64,000 bases of DNA, taken from Viola odorata. Its lineage: Eukaryota; Streptophyta; Magnoliopsida; Malpighiales; Violaceae. Each line of letters begins with the position of its first letter. Position 1 is the stretch's first letter. Positions 41,611 through 53,176 of the stretch are shown piece by piece. Location of the stretch: NCBI GenBank assembly GCA_963691705.1, contig OY829537.1, positions 69,027,352 through 69,091,351 of the forward strand, in the 5' to 3' direction. Both the position numbers and the translations under genes were made by a program. The notes beneath the pieces are model-generated. The model was not told the DNA's origin. It did no database searches and worked only from the letters and a program-made list of their open reading frames with translations.

Positions 41611-42384
41611 TGCCAAGCGTGATGACATGGGCTACTCACGCCGGTTTACCTCAAGGGTTTCATTGGTAGCATCTAAGATCACGTTACGTCGTTGGAATGA
41701 ACAAAATCTTCCCTCGTATCTTCACCAAGAAAGCCGATTCAAGACGTGTCGTCGCTCCAGTCACCCTAAAAGTGTCAAGTGAAAGTGTGGCCGGAAGAGG
41801 GAATAAGCAGCGTGGAGGCCTCGAGATTGCTCGCCCATACTCACTTTTATTTCTTTTCATTTGTCTCTTTCAAGTTAACGATGGCTACTAGGAAGTGAAC
41901 TAACCCCCCACCTTTCATCAATTTTTGTGTGACGGACGGAGGCATGAAGGGAAGTCGTACATGTAGTCGAGCATACGACTTTAAACAAGGGTGCTTCATG
42001 GGAAACAACCCATGCGTTCTTTTCAATATCTCTGTTTTTCGTTAATTTTAAGTTCAAACATCTTGGGATGTCTTTTCCATGTGAATTCACAATTTAATTC
42101 CCTGTTCATTTCATGTACAATGAGGGTTATAAACCTGGGGACAAGTGAATGAAGTGACGACCAAAGGAAAGCTTTGAAAAATGTCAAAGCTCATTTTTCA
42201 AGGGAGTTGTCCTTTACGTTTTTACAATTTCCCCTTCCGCAATTTATGTTTCTGTAATTTATGTTTTCGCAATTTACATTTCCGTAGTTTACATTTCAGG
42301 TGCAACGAGACTTGTAAACTCGGGGGCAAGCAATTGGAGTGACGACCAAAAGAAGGTGTCAAAAAATATCAAAGCTCATTTTTC
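41611..42384. other. Non-coding, contains a diverged direct repeat
   Basis: The segment GACGACCAAAGGAAAGCTTTG...TCAAAGCTCATTTTTCA at 42155-42202 recurs at about 42340-42387 (GACGACCAAAAGAAGGTGTC...), 185 bases apart. A GGGAAACAACCCA phrase at 41999 resembles the Athila 3' landmark. No gene recognised. Confidence 0.45.
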
Positions 42385-43433
42385 ATGGCAAGTGTCACAC
42401 ACAAGCAGTTGGTGTCTATTGTTCAAAAAGATGACGAGGATCTTGGGCAGTATTATGAAAGGTATAAAAAGATGCAGGCTCTCTGCCCGTCACATAACCT
42501 CACTGACCACGCACTCATCCAGTACTTCTATGAAGGATTGAGGGCTAACAATAGGGCTTTGTTAGATGCTACCAGTAATGGATCCCTTGTTGCCCTTACC
42601 CTAGTTGCTACCAAGACCACCATAGAACTGATGGCAAAGAACACAGTACCACCTGAAAGAGGGAGTTCCAGTGTCCAAGATACACATTCTGTTGCCATGG
42701 AAAAACAACTCACCATCATCACCGCTATACTCTAAAACATGGAAGCAAGACAGCCTGTCTAGGTCAAGGCATGTGAATTTTACAACTTTGTTGATCGTTC
42801 GACGAATGCTTGCCCCCACATTCCTAATGAGATCCGAGTCAATGCGGTTGGCAATTACAGTGGAGCCGCATGGCAATTTGATCCTTATACCAGCTACTAT
42901 AACCCGGGGTAGCACCATCCTAAACTAAGTTGGTCCAATCCGCTACCGTCAGGACCTAGTCAGTCACCGCAGCAGCACCAGTACCCAAATCAATCTCAGT
43001 CGCTGTTCAATCTTCAGCACTTTCCGCCATGGCAGAATCATCTCCATACCCAGCAAGTCCAGCACCTAGCACCACATGTGTCCCCTATGGATGAGGTTAG
43101 TAAACTCAATAATGTTATTATGAACTTATAAAAATAGTTGGGGATGTGAATGCAGAAATCAAGGAGCTGAAAAACTGATGCAGACTCCCTTCTCAAACAG
43201 AGCCCAATCCGATAGATCAAGTATGTGCTATGTCCCTCCACAACGGCACTCAACAGCCTTGACATACCTATCCACACCAAGGTCCTGACGCTGCACTGCA
43301 TGAACCTGAACCTACACAGCAAGATCTCGACACTGAAATCGTTGGGGAGTATATCCGTAAGATACTCCAACCTCCTTTTCCTCAATGGTTGGTCAAAACC
43401 AAAAAGGATTAGGAGGATTGAGAAATTTTTGAT
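42385..43433 (+). pseudogene. gag: Athila-type gag remnant (plus copy)
   Basis: The first ~115 codons are open and match the middle of Athila Gag: DDEDLGQYYERYKKMQALCPSH and ALIQYFYEGLRANNR, equivalent to FGEYHQRFKDLQEVCP and SLIQYFYDG in the gag at 1-1489. After the stop at about 42735 only scattered matches to a Gln/Pro-rich tail can be read, with several stops and frame changes. N-terminal gag, primer site and 5' LTR are not visible. Confidence 0.75.
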
Positions 43434-44260
43434 ATGTTTCACAAAGTTCAAGTTAATATCCCTTTATTACAGGCAGTTAAGCATATCCCTCGCTACGCTA
43501 AATTTTTGAAATCTTGGTGTGCTAACAAATGTAACATGTCGGGTATGAAATTTTTTTGCGTAGGTGTGAACGTCTCAGCCGTGATCGAGAGGAAGCCACC
43601 ACCGAAGTGCAAAGACAAAGGTATGTTTACCCTCCCATGCAGAATCGACGCTACCAACATCGGTAAAGCTATGTGTGATTCAAGTGCAGGTATCAATGTC
43701 ATGCCCTTGACGATATACAACAGTCTCAACCTTGGACCTCTCAGCCCCACCAGGACCATGATCCAACTCGTTGCTCGCTCTATAGTCTATCTAGTAGGTG
43801 CGATTGAGGATGTTCTTGTTCAAATAGGTAACTTCATCTACTCTGTAGAATTTTATGTCGTTGACATGAAGGACAACCACTCAACCACAACCACTCGACC
43901 ACAACCTCTGACACGCTACTCAGACGACCCTTCCTCCGTACCCCCAAAGCCAAGATCGATGTGCAAGATTCCTCCATCTCATTAGAATTCGACGGTGAAG
44001 TTGTTAAATTTAATATGTATGATGATATGAGACACCGCACTGAAATTTCTAGTTTGAACTTTGTTGATGTTGTTGACCCTATTGTTACACATGTTTCTAA
44101 TCTTAATGCTGACAACACTCTGCAGCTTACCCTTGACAGGAACATCACTACCGATGCACCAGCAGCGGCTGAGACACACATCATGACACCTTCGGACTTG
44201 AAGGATGTTGATGCTGCCTTGGCCACCTGTGACCCCATTCTTGCCCCCTCGCTTTTGTAG
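43434..44260 (+). pseudogene. Athila-type protease region with altered active site
   Basis: The frame from 43434 encodes the Athila segment before and including the aspartic protease (HIPRYAKFLKSW, then KAMCDSSAGINVMPLTIYNSL). The canonical Athila site reads CDLGAS; here it is CDSSAG, so the glycine after the catalytic Asp is lost and activity is unlikely. A frame change near 43960 leads to a second frame (ISLEFDGEVVKFNMYDD) that is the usual Athila linker between protease and RT. Confidence 0.75.
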
Positions 44261-44279
44261 GACCCAAAACTGAAGTTGA

Positions 44280-44880
44280 AGAGCTTGCCTTAACACCTCA
44301 AGTATGCCTAGCTTAGGGAGCATGACACACTCCCAGTGATCATCTCTAACACACTCTACCCTGCTACGGAGCGCGAACTGGTGTCTACACTCAAAGGATA
44401 CCGTCAAGGAACTCGCCCCAGCCCTTTGTGCTCCTCAACTAGCTCCGGAAGCCTACGTGCCCACTCATGCTGTCCCCAAAACCATGGCAGTAACTTCAGC
44501 CGTCACCATGACCAAGCACAAAGCCACAATGACCCCCTTCTCCGCTGCTACAACCACTACCACAACCAGCAAGGTCCTAACGCCCATCACAACACCAGCT
44601 TCGTCGTCTACTATAGACACGACGAAGACGAATGCTCATCATGATAAGTTGCGCTATTGGACAAAAAGTTTTACTCTACAATTCTCGGCTTAGGCTATTT
44701 TCCAGAAAGTTAAAGTCTCGATGGACCGGCCCTTTCCTTCTCACAAAGGTGTATGATCCTGATGTGGTTGCGATTCAGAGTATGGACACGAGCCTTATTT
44801 TAAAAGTGCATGACCACAGATTGGAGCTGTTCCACGAGGGTTTCCATCCCCTCATGGCAGACCCACCGAATCTAGAATGA
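44280..44880 (+). pseudogene. pol: Athila-type pol remnant: start of RT fused to the integrase C-terminus
   Basis: Around 44305-44410 the sequence still reads as the beginning of Athila RT (VIISNTLYPATERELVSTLKGYRQ, with frame changes). The RT core, RNase H and integrase core are missing. After ~230 bases of Pro/Thr/His-rich filler, 44640-44880 encodes the integrase C-terminal domain ([20 protein letters not shown]), closely matching 9670-9900. A large internal deletion of about 3 kb relative to a full Athila pol is inferred. Confidence 0.75.
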
Positions 44881-46865
44881 TTTGAATAGCCTGCGTATTG
44901 CCCTAGACGATAACTAAGGCGCTTAGTGGGAGGCAACCCACGTTTCTTTCCTCTTTTTTCTTTCTTTTATTTTTATTTTCATTGATCTTCTTTGTAATCT
45001 TCCCTTTCAGACCCTCTTTGATTTATTTTCCTTAATTCTTTTCTATTTTATATTCCTTTTTAGTATTTTCCTTTTCCGAATTTTATTCTTCTTTCCTTTA
45101 TTTTATTTTCCCTTTTCACCCCCCTTTTCACCTGGATTTTTGTTTCCTTCTCCGTACTACTTTTTTAAATCCTTTTCCAATTAGAATTGAATCTATTATT
45201 TTTAGGAAAGAATTTTTCAGTTGGGATCTCATACCTTTTTAGTTGCAGTTAGGATTCTATTAGACCACTCCAAGCACACCACACATCGAGGCCCTACTGC
45301 ATAGCACACTCGTGACCAGACGGCCACTACCGCAATCCGATCAGAAATCACAGCCCTACCCCAATCCATTGTCCACTTCCTCCCAACCCTCTTTCCTTTG
45401 GGCACGATTTTGCACACTTAATTCTGGGTGAACTCCTTTCTTCTTTGACTTTCATTTTTGTTTTCTTTTTGTATGACCTTATTTGAGTCCCTTCTTCGCA
45501 TTGAGGACAATACGCTGCCTAAGTGTGGGAGAGGGACACTTGTGTTTTTATGTGTCTTTGGGCAAACATTTTCTTTTAAATTTTTGGATTTCTACTCTTA
45601 GGGTGTTTTAGGATTTTTGTAAATAGATTTCCTAGCCATGATGTACACACTGCCAATGTTTGTTTTAAACCCCCTATGAAGAACGCACTTTCAATCCACC
45701 GTTTATAAAATAAATTTATCACTCACTACATCTAGGCTTGATCATTCATAACTCTGCTTGTCTGCTCTTACGACCACACCAAGACCTAGACGCTAGTGAT
45801 CAAAAAGGACACCTTGTGAGCACATTGGACCTACATGCCATTAATTTCTTTCATGTGTGAATAGATGCGTAGCTAGGCACTAGTTAGGTTTGCATGAGGC
45901 CTAGAGTATAGGCACCATTAGACATGGAAAAGCGACAAATGATAAAGGACTTTGTTTCTTTTCTATGGTAAAGAACTCTTCGATGGTTGTATCAAGGGCT
46001 AGATACAGCATAGCATAGGTGTGGGGGAGACAACACGCCAAGACCTTGGTGCTGGAAGCAGAATTATGGTAACACAGAAAAGAAAAGCTGCATCAAACAG
46101 TAATCAAAAAAGGAAAAAAGGTTCACGCTACCTCTGTTATTTTCTCCTAAAACAAAAAACAAAAAAAAAACAAGAAAAAAAGAGAGAATAATAGTGCATA
46201 AAGAGTACCAATAAAAGTAGAGGAGAGTGCGAACCAAAGCAACCGATACCAATAGCAATTGAGAAGAACACTGCCCCACTCAAAAAGAATTATCATTTAC
46301 CCCTTGCAGCCGCCATATGACGAGTGCTGCTTCAATAACTTCTCTTCCTTGTAGCTAAGGAACCCTTCTGTCTCTTGGTTGTTTTTCTATCTCCTTCTAC
46401 CCTGTTTTTGTTTCCTTCCACTTACCCTTTACCCTTTTTCTCCATTACACACATACAACCGATCTACCCTTTACGATGCAAAAATTTCTTGGATTGCCAG
46501 ATTGCCTATGCATGTGTACTACTTACTCGGGTCGCTATTGCAAACTTGATCTATGTGTTATGTTATCTGCATACCTTTGAGCAATTAAACACCTAACTCT
46601 GTTTCTGAGTGTGAGTGCAAACACCTTATCTTGTGAGGATTGCTAGTGATTAGGATTGGTGTGGGAAAGTCTTACCTCTAGGGTCGTTATCCTTCTGGTT
46701 TGATGTAGATGCATATCTAGGCAGGAGTTATGTACTGTTAAGGTGTATATGTGGTGAATGATGAGTTTATTCATGTGCTTTGAGTTGAATGTTTGTGCTC
46801 TGACTAGGGTAGCTTTTTAATTGAGGATAAATGCTCGAGGGCGAGCATTCGGCAATGTGGGGGAA
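44881..46865 (+). other. Athila-type 3' untranslated region (plus copy)
   Basis: Contains the Athila landmarks GCGCTTAGTGGGAGGCAACCCACG (44918) and CGCATTGAGGACAATACGCTGCC followed by TAAGTGTGGGAG (45498-45533), and a second GTGTGGGGGAG at 46021. Homologous in inverted orientation to 34199-35344 and 17930-18240. No env-like gene recognised. A purine-rich AATGTGGGGGAATT at 46853-46866 is the probable polypurine tract. Confidence 0.7.
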
Positions 46866-47455
46866 TTTCATAGGTGTATTTTATGCATGATTTTCTCTTC
46901 CTTCTTAGCCCAATTTTGAGCACGATACTGCTAATTAGTCCTTATTTTTGTCTATTTTGCAGATCTAGACTAAAAGAAGAGAAAGATGCAAAATGTGCAC
47001 CTTTTTGGACAAATTGCTGCTGGAGCACCAAATGTCAAGGCTTAGGTGCGGATCGTCTAGGCTAAGCTGTCAAAGCTCTTCAGAAGCTCAAGACTCCAAC
47101 ACACTGAAGGAAACTTTATAAGATAACCTCCAGGGAATTTCGATTATCATTCCCCTTCGGTCTTTTATTCCACCGAGGATTTCCTTTTAGTTATTTTCTA
47201 TCTTTATCTAGACTTCCTATTTTGTATCCTATATATATGGCTTCTAGATCTAGGGTTAAGCACACTTTGAATTATCATATTTTCTACGACTTCAGCTGAT
47301 GTTCTCCACCACCGCAGCCGCTAGCGTCTCTTCTGCTTTATAATAAATTGGAGCCATAGCTCCGGCAAGTACCTTTCACAATTGATTACTATTTTCTCTT
47401 CATCTTTCATGTTTTCTTTATTTACTTATTTTATTTGTTCTAGTTTAGGAAGATG
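46866..47455 (+). repeat. Athila-type 3' LTR, 5' portion only
   Basis: Follows the polypurine tract and contains a TATATATGG site near 47230 and the hairpin GGAGCCATAGCTCCGG (47351-47366) shared with the LTR at 17346-18271. It breaks off near 47455, where caulimovirid sequence begins, so the LTR end is lost. Confidence 0.6.
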
Positions 47456-47502
47456 GGATCAGATGTTCATGTATATGTTCGTCAAGTGGGAAGATACCAT
47501 AA

Positions 47503-47667
47503 TGGAGTTTCAATATTAGAGATTGGAACTATACTTTCGCCCATTATTTCATTATAAAGATTTTCAATATAAGATTTTTCAATATCATCACATTTAGAAG
47601 CTAGTTCAGTTCTTAATTCATACAAATCAGAAACTTTATTAGTGTTTAGTTTAGAAAAACAGTAAGA
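47503..47667 (-). pseudogene. Start of a viral frame downstream of the pararetroviral promoter, truncated
   Basis: Minus-strand open stretch of ~55 codons (KLNTNKVSDLYELRTEL...) downstream of the promoter and cut near 47500 by the junction with Athila sequence. In a circular caulimovirid genome this would be the first part of the next open reading frame. No domain recognised. Confidence 0.4.
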
Positions 47668-47798
47668 TAATTGTTTGAAATTGAAAGACCTTTTGAAAGA
47701 GAGAACTTACGAAGAGAAACTTTTATGCCTTATTGCATTGAGAGATTTTAGTACAAGTGATATTTGCTTGCGTGCTTACAACTGAGGGGAATGTTGCT

Positions 47799-47899
47799 AT
47801 TTATAGGGAGAGTTTAGCTTAAATTTAATTTTACAAAGTTTGAAGATAAAATTTCACAAGTGTTACATTCTTCAAAGTTTGTTGGTTTCTGATGACGTC
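47799..47899 (-). promoter_or_regulatory. 35S-like promoter of the endogenous pararetrovirus
   Basis: Minus-strand TATAAATA at 47799-47806 in CCCTATAAATAGC, with a TGACG-type bZIP site (TGACGTC, plus-strand coordinates 47893-47899) about 90 bases upstream. It lies in the gene-free gap after the last viral frame, where caulimovirids place their genomic promoter. Whether it is active is unknown. Confidence 0.55.
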
Positions 47900-48362
47900 T
47901 TCCTGATGTGCTTTCTTTAATGAGGTGTGACTGAAGTTTGGCAGATTGATGCAGTTGTCACCAGGTGTTATGTCTTCTTCTCTTGGGATAAAGCTTGAGT
48001 TTGATGAGGTGTACTTTTAAGCGGTCTGAGATGTTTGTTTGTTGCCACTTGTCGTGCCAGCTGTTTGACTTCTTCCAGGTGTGTGTTCTTTTAAATTTCT
48101 GTTTCTTCTGGATGATATATCTTCTTGCTGAGTTGGTTTGTTGTCGGCTAGTGTAAGGCCTTTTCATTATTAATTTTGTTTTTTTTTAACTTAGTTCTGG
48201 AGAGACATTTGTTTTTTATTTTATTTCAGACCTGGATATAATTCTGCTATCATATCTGGATCATAATCTGGATCATAATTTTGGGGAGTTCGTGATGATG
48301 CTACTTCATCTGCATCCAATTGAGAAAGTGTTTCTTGTATTCATCTTTTCACGAAGCGCCTG

Positions 48363-49468
48363 CTAGGTTTGCTTGTAGCTGATGTTTGGATGAAAGGAAT
48401 ATAGATGGTGGTAGAGAGGAGTAGGGTTGGTAATTGTAGTTTCTGCTAGTTTGTGTAATACAGTGTTTTTGCATGCCTGCTCCTCTGGAAAATTTTTCCA
48501 CCATTTCACTTTCCATCTTCTTGTCAATATGGGAGGTTCTGTGGTAGTATGGTCAACAATGTCAAAATCGCAATAGATGATCCAGGGTATTTTGAACATG
48601 AGAGTAAATGACATTAATTTTGGTATAATTTGAGAGTGATAATTTTTTTGGAAGGTTTCGAATCCTTCGTTTATTGTTGGAGGATATGCAAGTTCTGATG
48701 CTCCGAAGTATTTCCACCATTGGTAAAACCAATGAGGGAATTTTCATGGTATGTCATTATGAAAATAGAAGAACCAGGAGTGGTGGTAGTTTGAATATAG
48801 GAAGGCTTGTTGCCATGCTTTTTGATAGTCATGATAATTAAATCCGGTTGCCCGAAAGGGGTAAGAAAAAGTTTTTTCAGTATAGGGGTTCATGTCCCAA
48901 TCAGATAAGGTTAATACTTTTAGGATTTTGCATTTGGAATAAGAGTATTTGCCAGGGTATCTTGGATCTTCAACATGAACTATTTCGACCGAATCTGTAT
49001 CTACAAGAATGAACTCGTAGAATATTCTATTTTTTCTAAGGAGTATGGGATGAATAGAAAGTCTTTTGGAAATATGTTGGATATAATGGTTTTAAGTTCA
49101 TTTTCATGTTCTGGCTCAATATAACTAACACTTTTGACGAATGGTTTAGTTATTGGGCCTTGTAGTGATTTTGTTTGTGATGGTTTAGTAGGAAGAGTTC
49201 CAAGAAGTGTGAAAGAAGGTCTACTAGTAATTGAAGATGGGGATTTTTGAGGTTGGACCTGTAGTGCTTGGAGGTAATTTGGAGCAAATCTTTGATTTTG
49301 TGGGGGTTGTGGTAATAGAAAGGTGTTTGGAGTTACGAGTTGTGAATTAACAGTTTTGGATGAACTGGATTTGAGTGGTTCAAATTTATTAGGAGTAATA
49401 GGCATATTCAAGGCATAGGCATATTCTTTTTGTGTTGCCATCACTTCTTTTCCTTTTTGTGTTGCCAT
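48363..49468 (-). pseudogene. Caulimovirid-associated downstream ORF, frameshifted
   Basis: Starts at an ATG (49468) that overlaps the RNase H stop by one base (TAATG), a coupling typical of compact caulimovirid genomes. The first 154 residues (MATQKGKEVMATQKEYAY...) are Ser/Pro/Lys-rich. A frameshift near 49020 follows, after which Trp/Phe-rich sequence (FPHWFYQWWKYFG, KVKWWKNFP) can be read to about 48363 with further breaks. Similar Trp-rich proteins accompany pararetroviral pol in other plants as I recall, but their function is not established. The position is that of the transactivator gene in caulimoviruses; I do not see a convincing transactivator motif. Confidence 0.55.
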
Positions 49469-50862
49469 TAAATCTTTTCCTGTAGAAATTCACGAGATAA
49501 AAAATCAAGTAAAGAATTCTTTTCTCCTTTTACAAATTCAATTTCAAAATCAAAGTTTGATAATAAAGCTTGCCATCGGGCAAAAATTTGTTTAGAAACT
49601 ATATTTTGAACATCCTTTTCTAAAATATATTTCACACTTTTACAGTCAATTTGTAATAAAAATATTTTATTGAATAGGTCATCTTGAAAATTAGATATGC
49701 ATAATACAATATATAAAATTTCCTTTTTAATTGTCGAGTAATTTTTTTGTGAAGCAATCCATATTCCTGAACAATATCTAATTAATTGTTCTTTTTCATG
49801 CTCCTTTTGTTTTAATATTCCTCCATAGCCTATATCAGATGCGTCTGTTTCTAGACAATAATTGCATATTTTTGTTCCATGCTCAGCTGAAGGGTTAGGG
49901 ATTCCTACACAAGGAAGATTTTTAATTTTTTCTTTAATGTTTTTAACAATAATTGTCATATTTTCGTTCCATGCTGGAGGGTTTTTTCTAAGTCTTTGAT
50001 ATAATGGCAAACAAATGGCTCTTAGGTTTTTAATAAAGTCTGATACATAATTCAGGCATCCCAAAAATCGTTGTAATTATTTTTTATCTTTGATTTCATC
50101 TGGAAACTTATCTGCGAATTCTATGGATCTGCTTATTAGTTTAATGGTTTCTTGGTAAATATCAAATCCTAAGAATCTGATTTTTGTTTGACATAGTTTT
50201 AGTTTAGTAGCTGAAACTACCAATCCGTTTTCTTTTAATATTTTTAAGAATTTATTTAAATGATTAAAATGTTCTGTTATAGATTTTGAGAATATCAGTA
50301 CATCATCTATATATACAATAGTGAATTTTGTATATGGATTTAATATATCGTTCATTATATTTTGAAATTTTGAGGGTGCATTTTTTAGTCCAAATGGCAT
50401 TACATTCCATTCATAATGACCAAATGGTACAGTGAAGGTGGTTTTATATCTATCCTTTTCAGTAATTTGGATTTGCCAAAATCCTGATTTCATATCAAAT
50501 TTTGAAAATATAATTGCTCTATTTAGTCTTTTAATTAAATCTCTTTTATTAGGTATAGGGTATCTTATCCATTGTAATGCTTTATTTAAAGGTTTATAAT
50601 TAATTACTAGTCTTGGAGCTCCTCTTTCTATTTCTGCTTGATTTTGAACATAAAAAGCAGCACAAGACCATGGAGATTTACTTGGTCTAATGAGTTTTTT
50701 CTTTAATAGGGCATCTATCTCTTGTTTACAGTATTCTAATAATTCTTTATTCATTTGTATAGGTTTGGCTTTGGTAGGTATATTTCTTTCATTAAAATCT
50801 TTTTCGTAGGGTAGTTTTATTCCAAAAGGCATTTGGAAGTTCAGAGCATACTTCTTTTTCAA
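49468..50862 (-). pseudogene. Endogenous caulimovirid reverse transcriptase and RNase H
   Basis: Copies viral RNA into DNA in Caulimoviridae. RT motifs are present: LVINYKPLNKAL, SKFDMKSGFWQI, MPFGLKNAPSKFQ and the catalytic YIDD in IVYIDDVLIF. A stop at 50077-50079 interrupts the frame just before QRFLGCLNYV. RNase H follows to 49468 (CLETDASDIGYGG, FVKGEKNSLLDFLSRE). The strongly AT-rich composition contrasts with the GC-richer Tat sequence beside it. Genus not determined. This is an old integrated copy with multiple breaks and no complete genome is present. Confidence 0.88.
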
Positions 50863-51475
50863 ACAGGTTTTGAAAATATTTTATTTTTTCGATATTATCT
50901 TGATTTTGTAGTTCTTCCTCAATTCTTTTAAAGTTCATTTCTTTTGTTATAAAATGTAGGTGCTTTTTCTTTTGAATTAACATAATATCTTTTGAGATGG
51001 AATAATTTTTTAATACATCAACATCTCGTTGTTGTGGTTGTTGGATAAATTGGAAGCAAATATCGGTATCAAAAATTCTAGTTTTTATACCTTCATTATC
51101 TACCTTGAAGGGATATATTTGAGTAAAAAAAGGAGTTCCTAATATCATGCTTTGATTTAAATCTTTTACTAATATGAATGAGTTCCGGAGACAGAATCCT
51201 TTATTGCCTATATTTACATTAGAAAGTTTATAATTAATTTGAAGTTTATTTCTGTTGGCTCCATATAAATTTTCTCTAGTTTTTTCATAGTATTGGGTAG
51301 GTATTAATCCTTCTTGAATACAATTTTGATCTGCTCCTGAGTCTACTAGAGCGCATATAGTCATATGAAATTCTTTATTTATGACTAAATCTATATTAAC
51401 ATACCACTTTTGAAATTCTATTTTTGAAATTGCATTTAAATAACTTTCTTCTATGATTCCTAAGGCTTCATATTT
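50820..51475 (-). pseudogene. Endogenous caulimovirid aspartic protease
   Basis: Contains the active-site motif CALVDSGADQNCI near 51345 and SMILGTPFFTQIYPF near 51140. It is joined to the neighbouring frames by shifts, one near 51500-51525 from the capsid tail and one near 50820 into RT, so no continuous polyprotein is readable. Order capsid, protease, RT, RNase H is that of Caulimoviridae. Confidence 0.8.
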
Positions 51476-51503
51476 TATTTCTTGGTTTAAATTTTTAAAA
51501 TTT

Positions 51504-52178
51504 TTAGGTTGTTCTTCTTATTGTTCTAGCATCATAATTTTTATGTTTAATTTGGTATTTTCTATTTGTAAAGTTTTTATATCTATTTTTATTTGTTTTT
51601 ATAGATTCTTTAGGGGAAAATCTATTAATAATTGTTTTTAAACTATATGGTTCTATTTCTTTAGTTTCTTTTTCTGTTATTATTAAATCTTTTAATTTAT
51701 TTAAATATTCTCTTTGTATTTCGGGATCTTCTATTTTTCCTAATATTTCAATCAGCATTTCTTTTTCTTTAGTAATTGTGTATATTTGTTTGTATACACA
51801 AGAACAAATATTAGTGTCCTCTTCTTCTTCTCTAGATTGTTCTTTATTGTCTGAAAAGTTATCCGAAATTGGGTCGATTTCTAATTCTTCGCTACTGGTA
51901 TCTTCTAAATCATCATCTGTGCTTGAGTTTAATAGTTGTATCATTTGATTATTTATTTCCTCGTCAATTTCAAGTTGTTAAATTTTTTGTTTCATTCTAC
52001 AATTATTTTTATAATGTCCTGCTTGTCCACATTTGAAACAGGTAGGGATTTTATTTTATTTATTGGGTCTAAATTTATTAAATCGTTTTTTGTAAAATTT
52101 CTTTTGGTAGCCTTTATTGGGTTTTTCTTGGTACCTAGGGGTTTTATAATTTTTTCTTATTGGCCTTCTTTGTTTTTA
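51504..52178 (-). pseudogene. Endogenous caulimovirid capsid C-terminal part with zinc knuckle
   Basis: A basic segment (52070-52178) precedes the CX2CX4HX4C knuckle CFKCGQAGHYKNNC at 51999-52040, the hallmark of the caulimovirid capsid. An acidic Ser/Glu-rich tail follows (51504-51944). In-frame stops lie between basic segment and knuckle and just after the knuckle. The N-terminal side of the capsid is not continuous with this part; a capsid fragment lies next to it in the opposite orientation. Confidence 0.8.
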
Positions 52179-52438
52179 CTTTTTCTGGTAAAATCTAGAA
52201 TTAAAAATCTTTATAGAGGGGTAATTCCTTATTCAATATTAACCTATGGTGAAATTATAGCACACATTAATAATGAAGGATTAGTACTCTGCACTGATTT
52301 AAAACTAAAAGATAAAATGAAAAATGAACTTCATCAAAGTAAAAAAGAATTAGGAACATTCTGTGCTCAATATGGATACGAAACATTAATACCCCCTTCA
52401 AGAAAATATAAAAAACAAAGAAGGCCAATAAGGAGGAA
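52155..52438 (+). pseudogene. Inverted capsid fragment bounded by a ~24-bp inverted repeat
   Basis: On plus, 52190-52438 encodes a capsid-core piece (KKELGTFCAQYGYETL and neighbours, then a basic end). The sequence TTATTGGCCTTCTTTG at 52158-52174 recurs inverted at 52416-52432 (CAAAGAAGGCCAATAA). The fragment therefore appears flipped relative to the minus-strand capsid remainder, with the inverted repeat at the breakpoints. The right breakpoint coincides with the start of Tat copy 4 sequence. Confidence 0.7.
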
Positions 52439-52440
52439 CA

Positions 52441-53176
52441 CTCCCCCCTCAGATGAGCCTCTCTCTATCCCAGATGGCGGGATCTAGTTTTTCTACCCCA
52501 CCTCCAAGGGGATTCATGCTAGACGGCGCAAATAACCCCATCGCGAGTGAAATATCTGCTCTTCGTTCTAGGTTGGACTATTTGACCGAGCTGGCGACAA
52601 GAATCACGCCTGACGTTTCTGGGTCAAATGTTCCTCCCCAGTCTATTTTCACGTCATCTATTGTCACCGAACGACCCTTATCACCCCTACAACACGAAAA
52701 TATTTTGACAGCCTTGCCTGCAACAGATGTGCCAATTAGCCTTGTGAAACTCGCTTAGGGGCGAGTGGAACCTTACATGCCGCAAGTACCAAGAATTCCC
52801 ATTCCCCAAGAGGAGCGATGACATGATCAATACAGAGACCGTTGGGACAGTCGATGAGAAGAAGCGGACCGAAATTTATCCCCTGAGCGTAGTGAAAGAT
52901 ACAATAGTAGAAGACATCGAACTCATTCGCCGATGACTTTGGACGCGTTAAGGTTGAAAGCCCATAACTACGCGAGAATGTAAGAAAAAGAAAGCAGGGA
53001 CAGGACCCGAAACATACCACCTCAAGTCCCTAACGCTCCCGTGGCCACAACTTGTGAAGATCATTTTATTGACGAATACGCACAACGAAAAGATCACATT
53101 CCTAAGACCTCCAATCGGCGAAGAGGCAATTCCTCAAAAGGAAAGTCTAGCAACTCCCCTACTCGACGGCAGGGAG
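52441..53176 (+). pseudogene. gag: Tat copy 4, gag part 1 (5' truncated, internally deleted)
   Basis: Homologous to Tat gag from SLSQMAGSSFSTPP onwards (compare copy 1 near 8215). It has stops near 52756, 52819 and 52855. At about 52934 a deletion joins the Arg/Ser-rich region directly to TLDALRLKAHNYA, removing most of the gag domain. Its 5' LTR and gag start are missing at the junction with the pararetrovirus. The last five bases GGGAG are the target duplication of the gag-only element. Confidence 0.85.
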
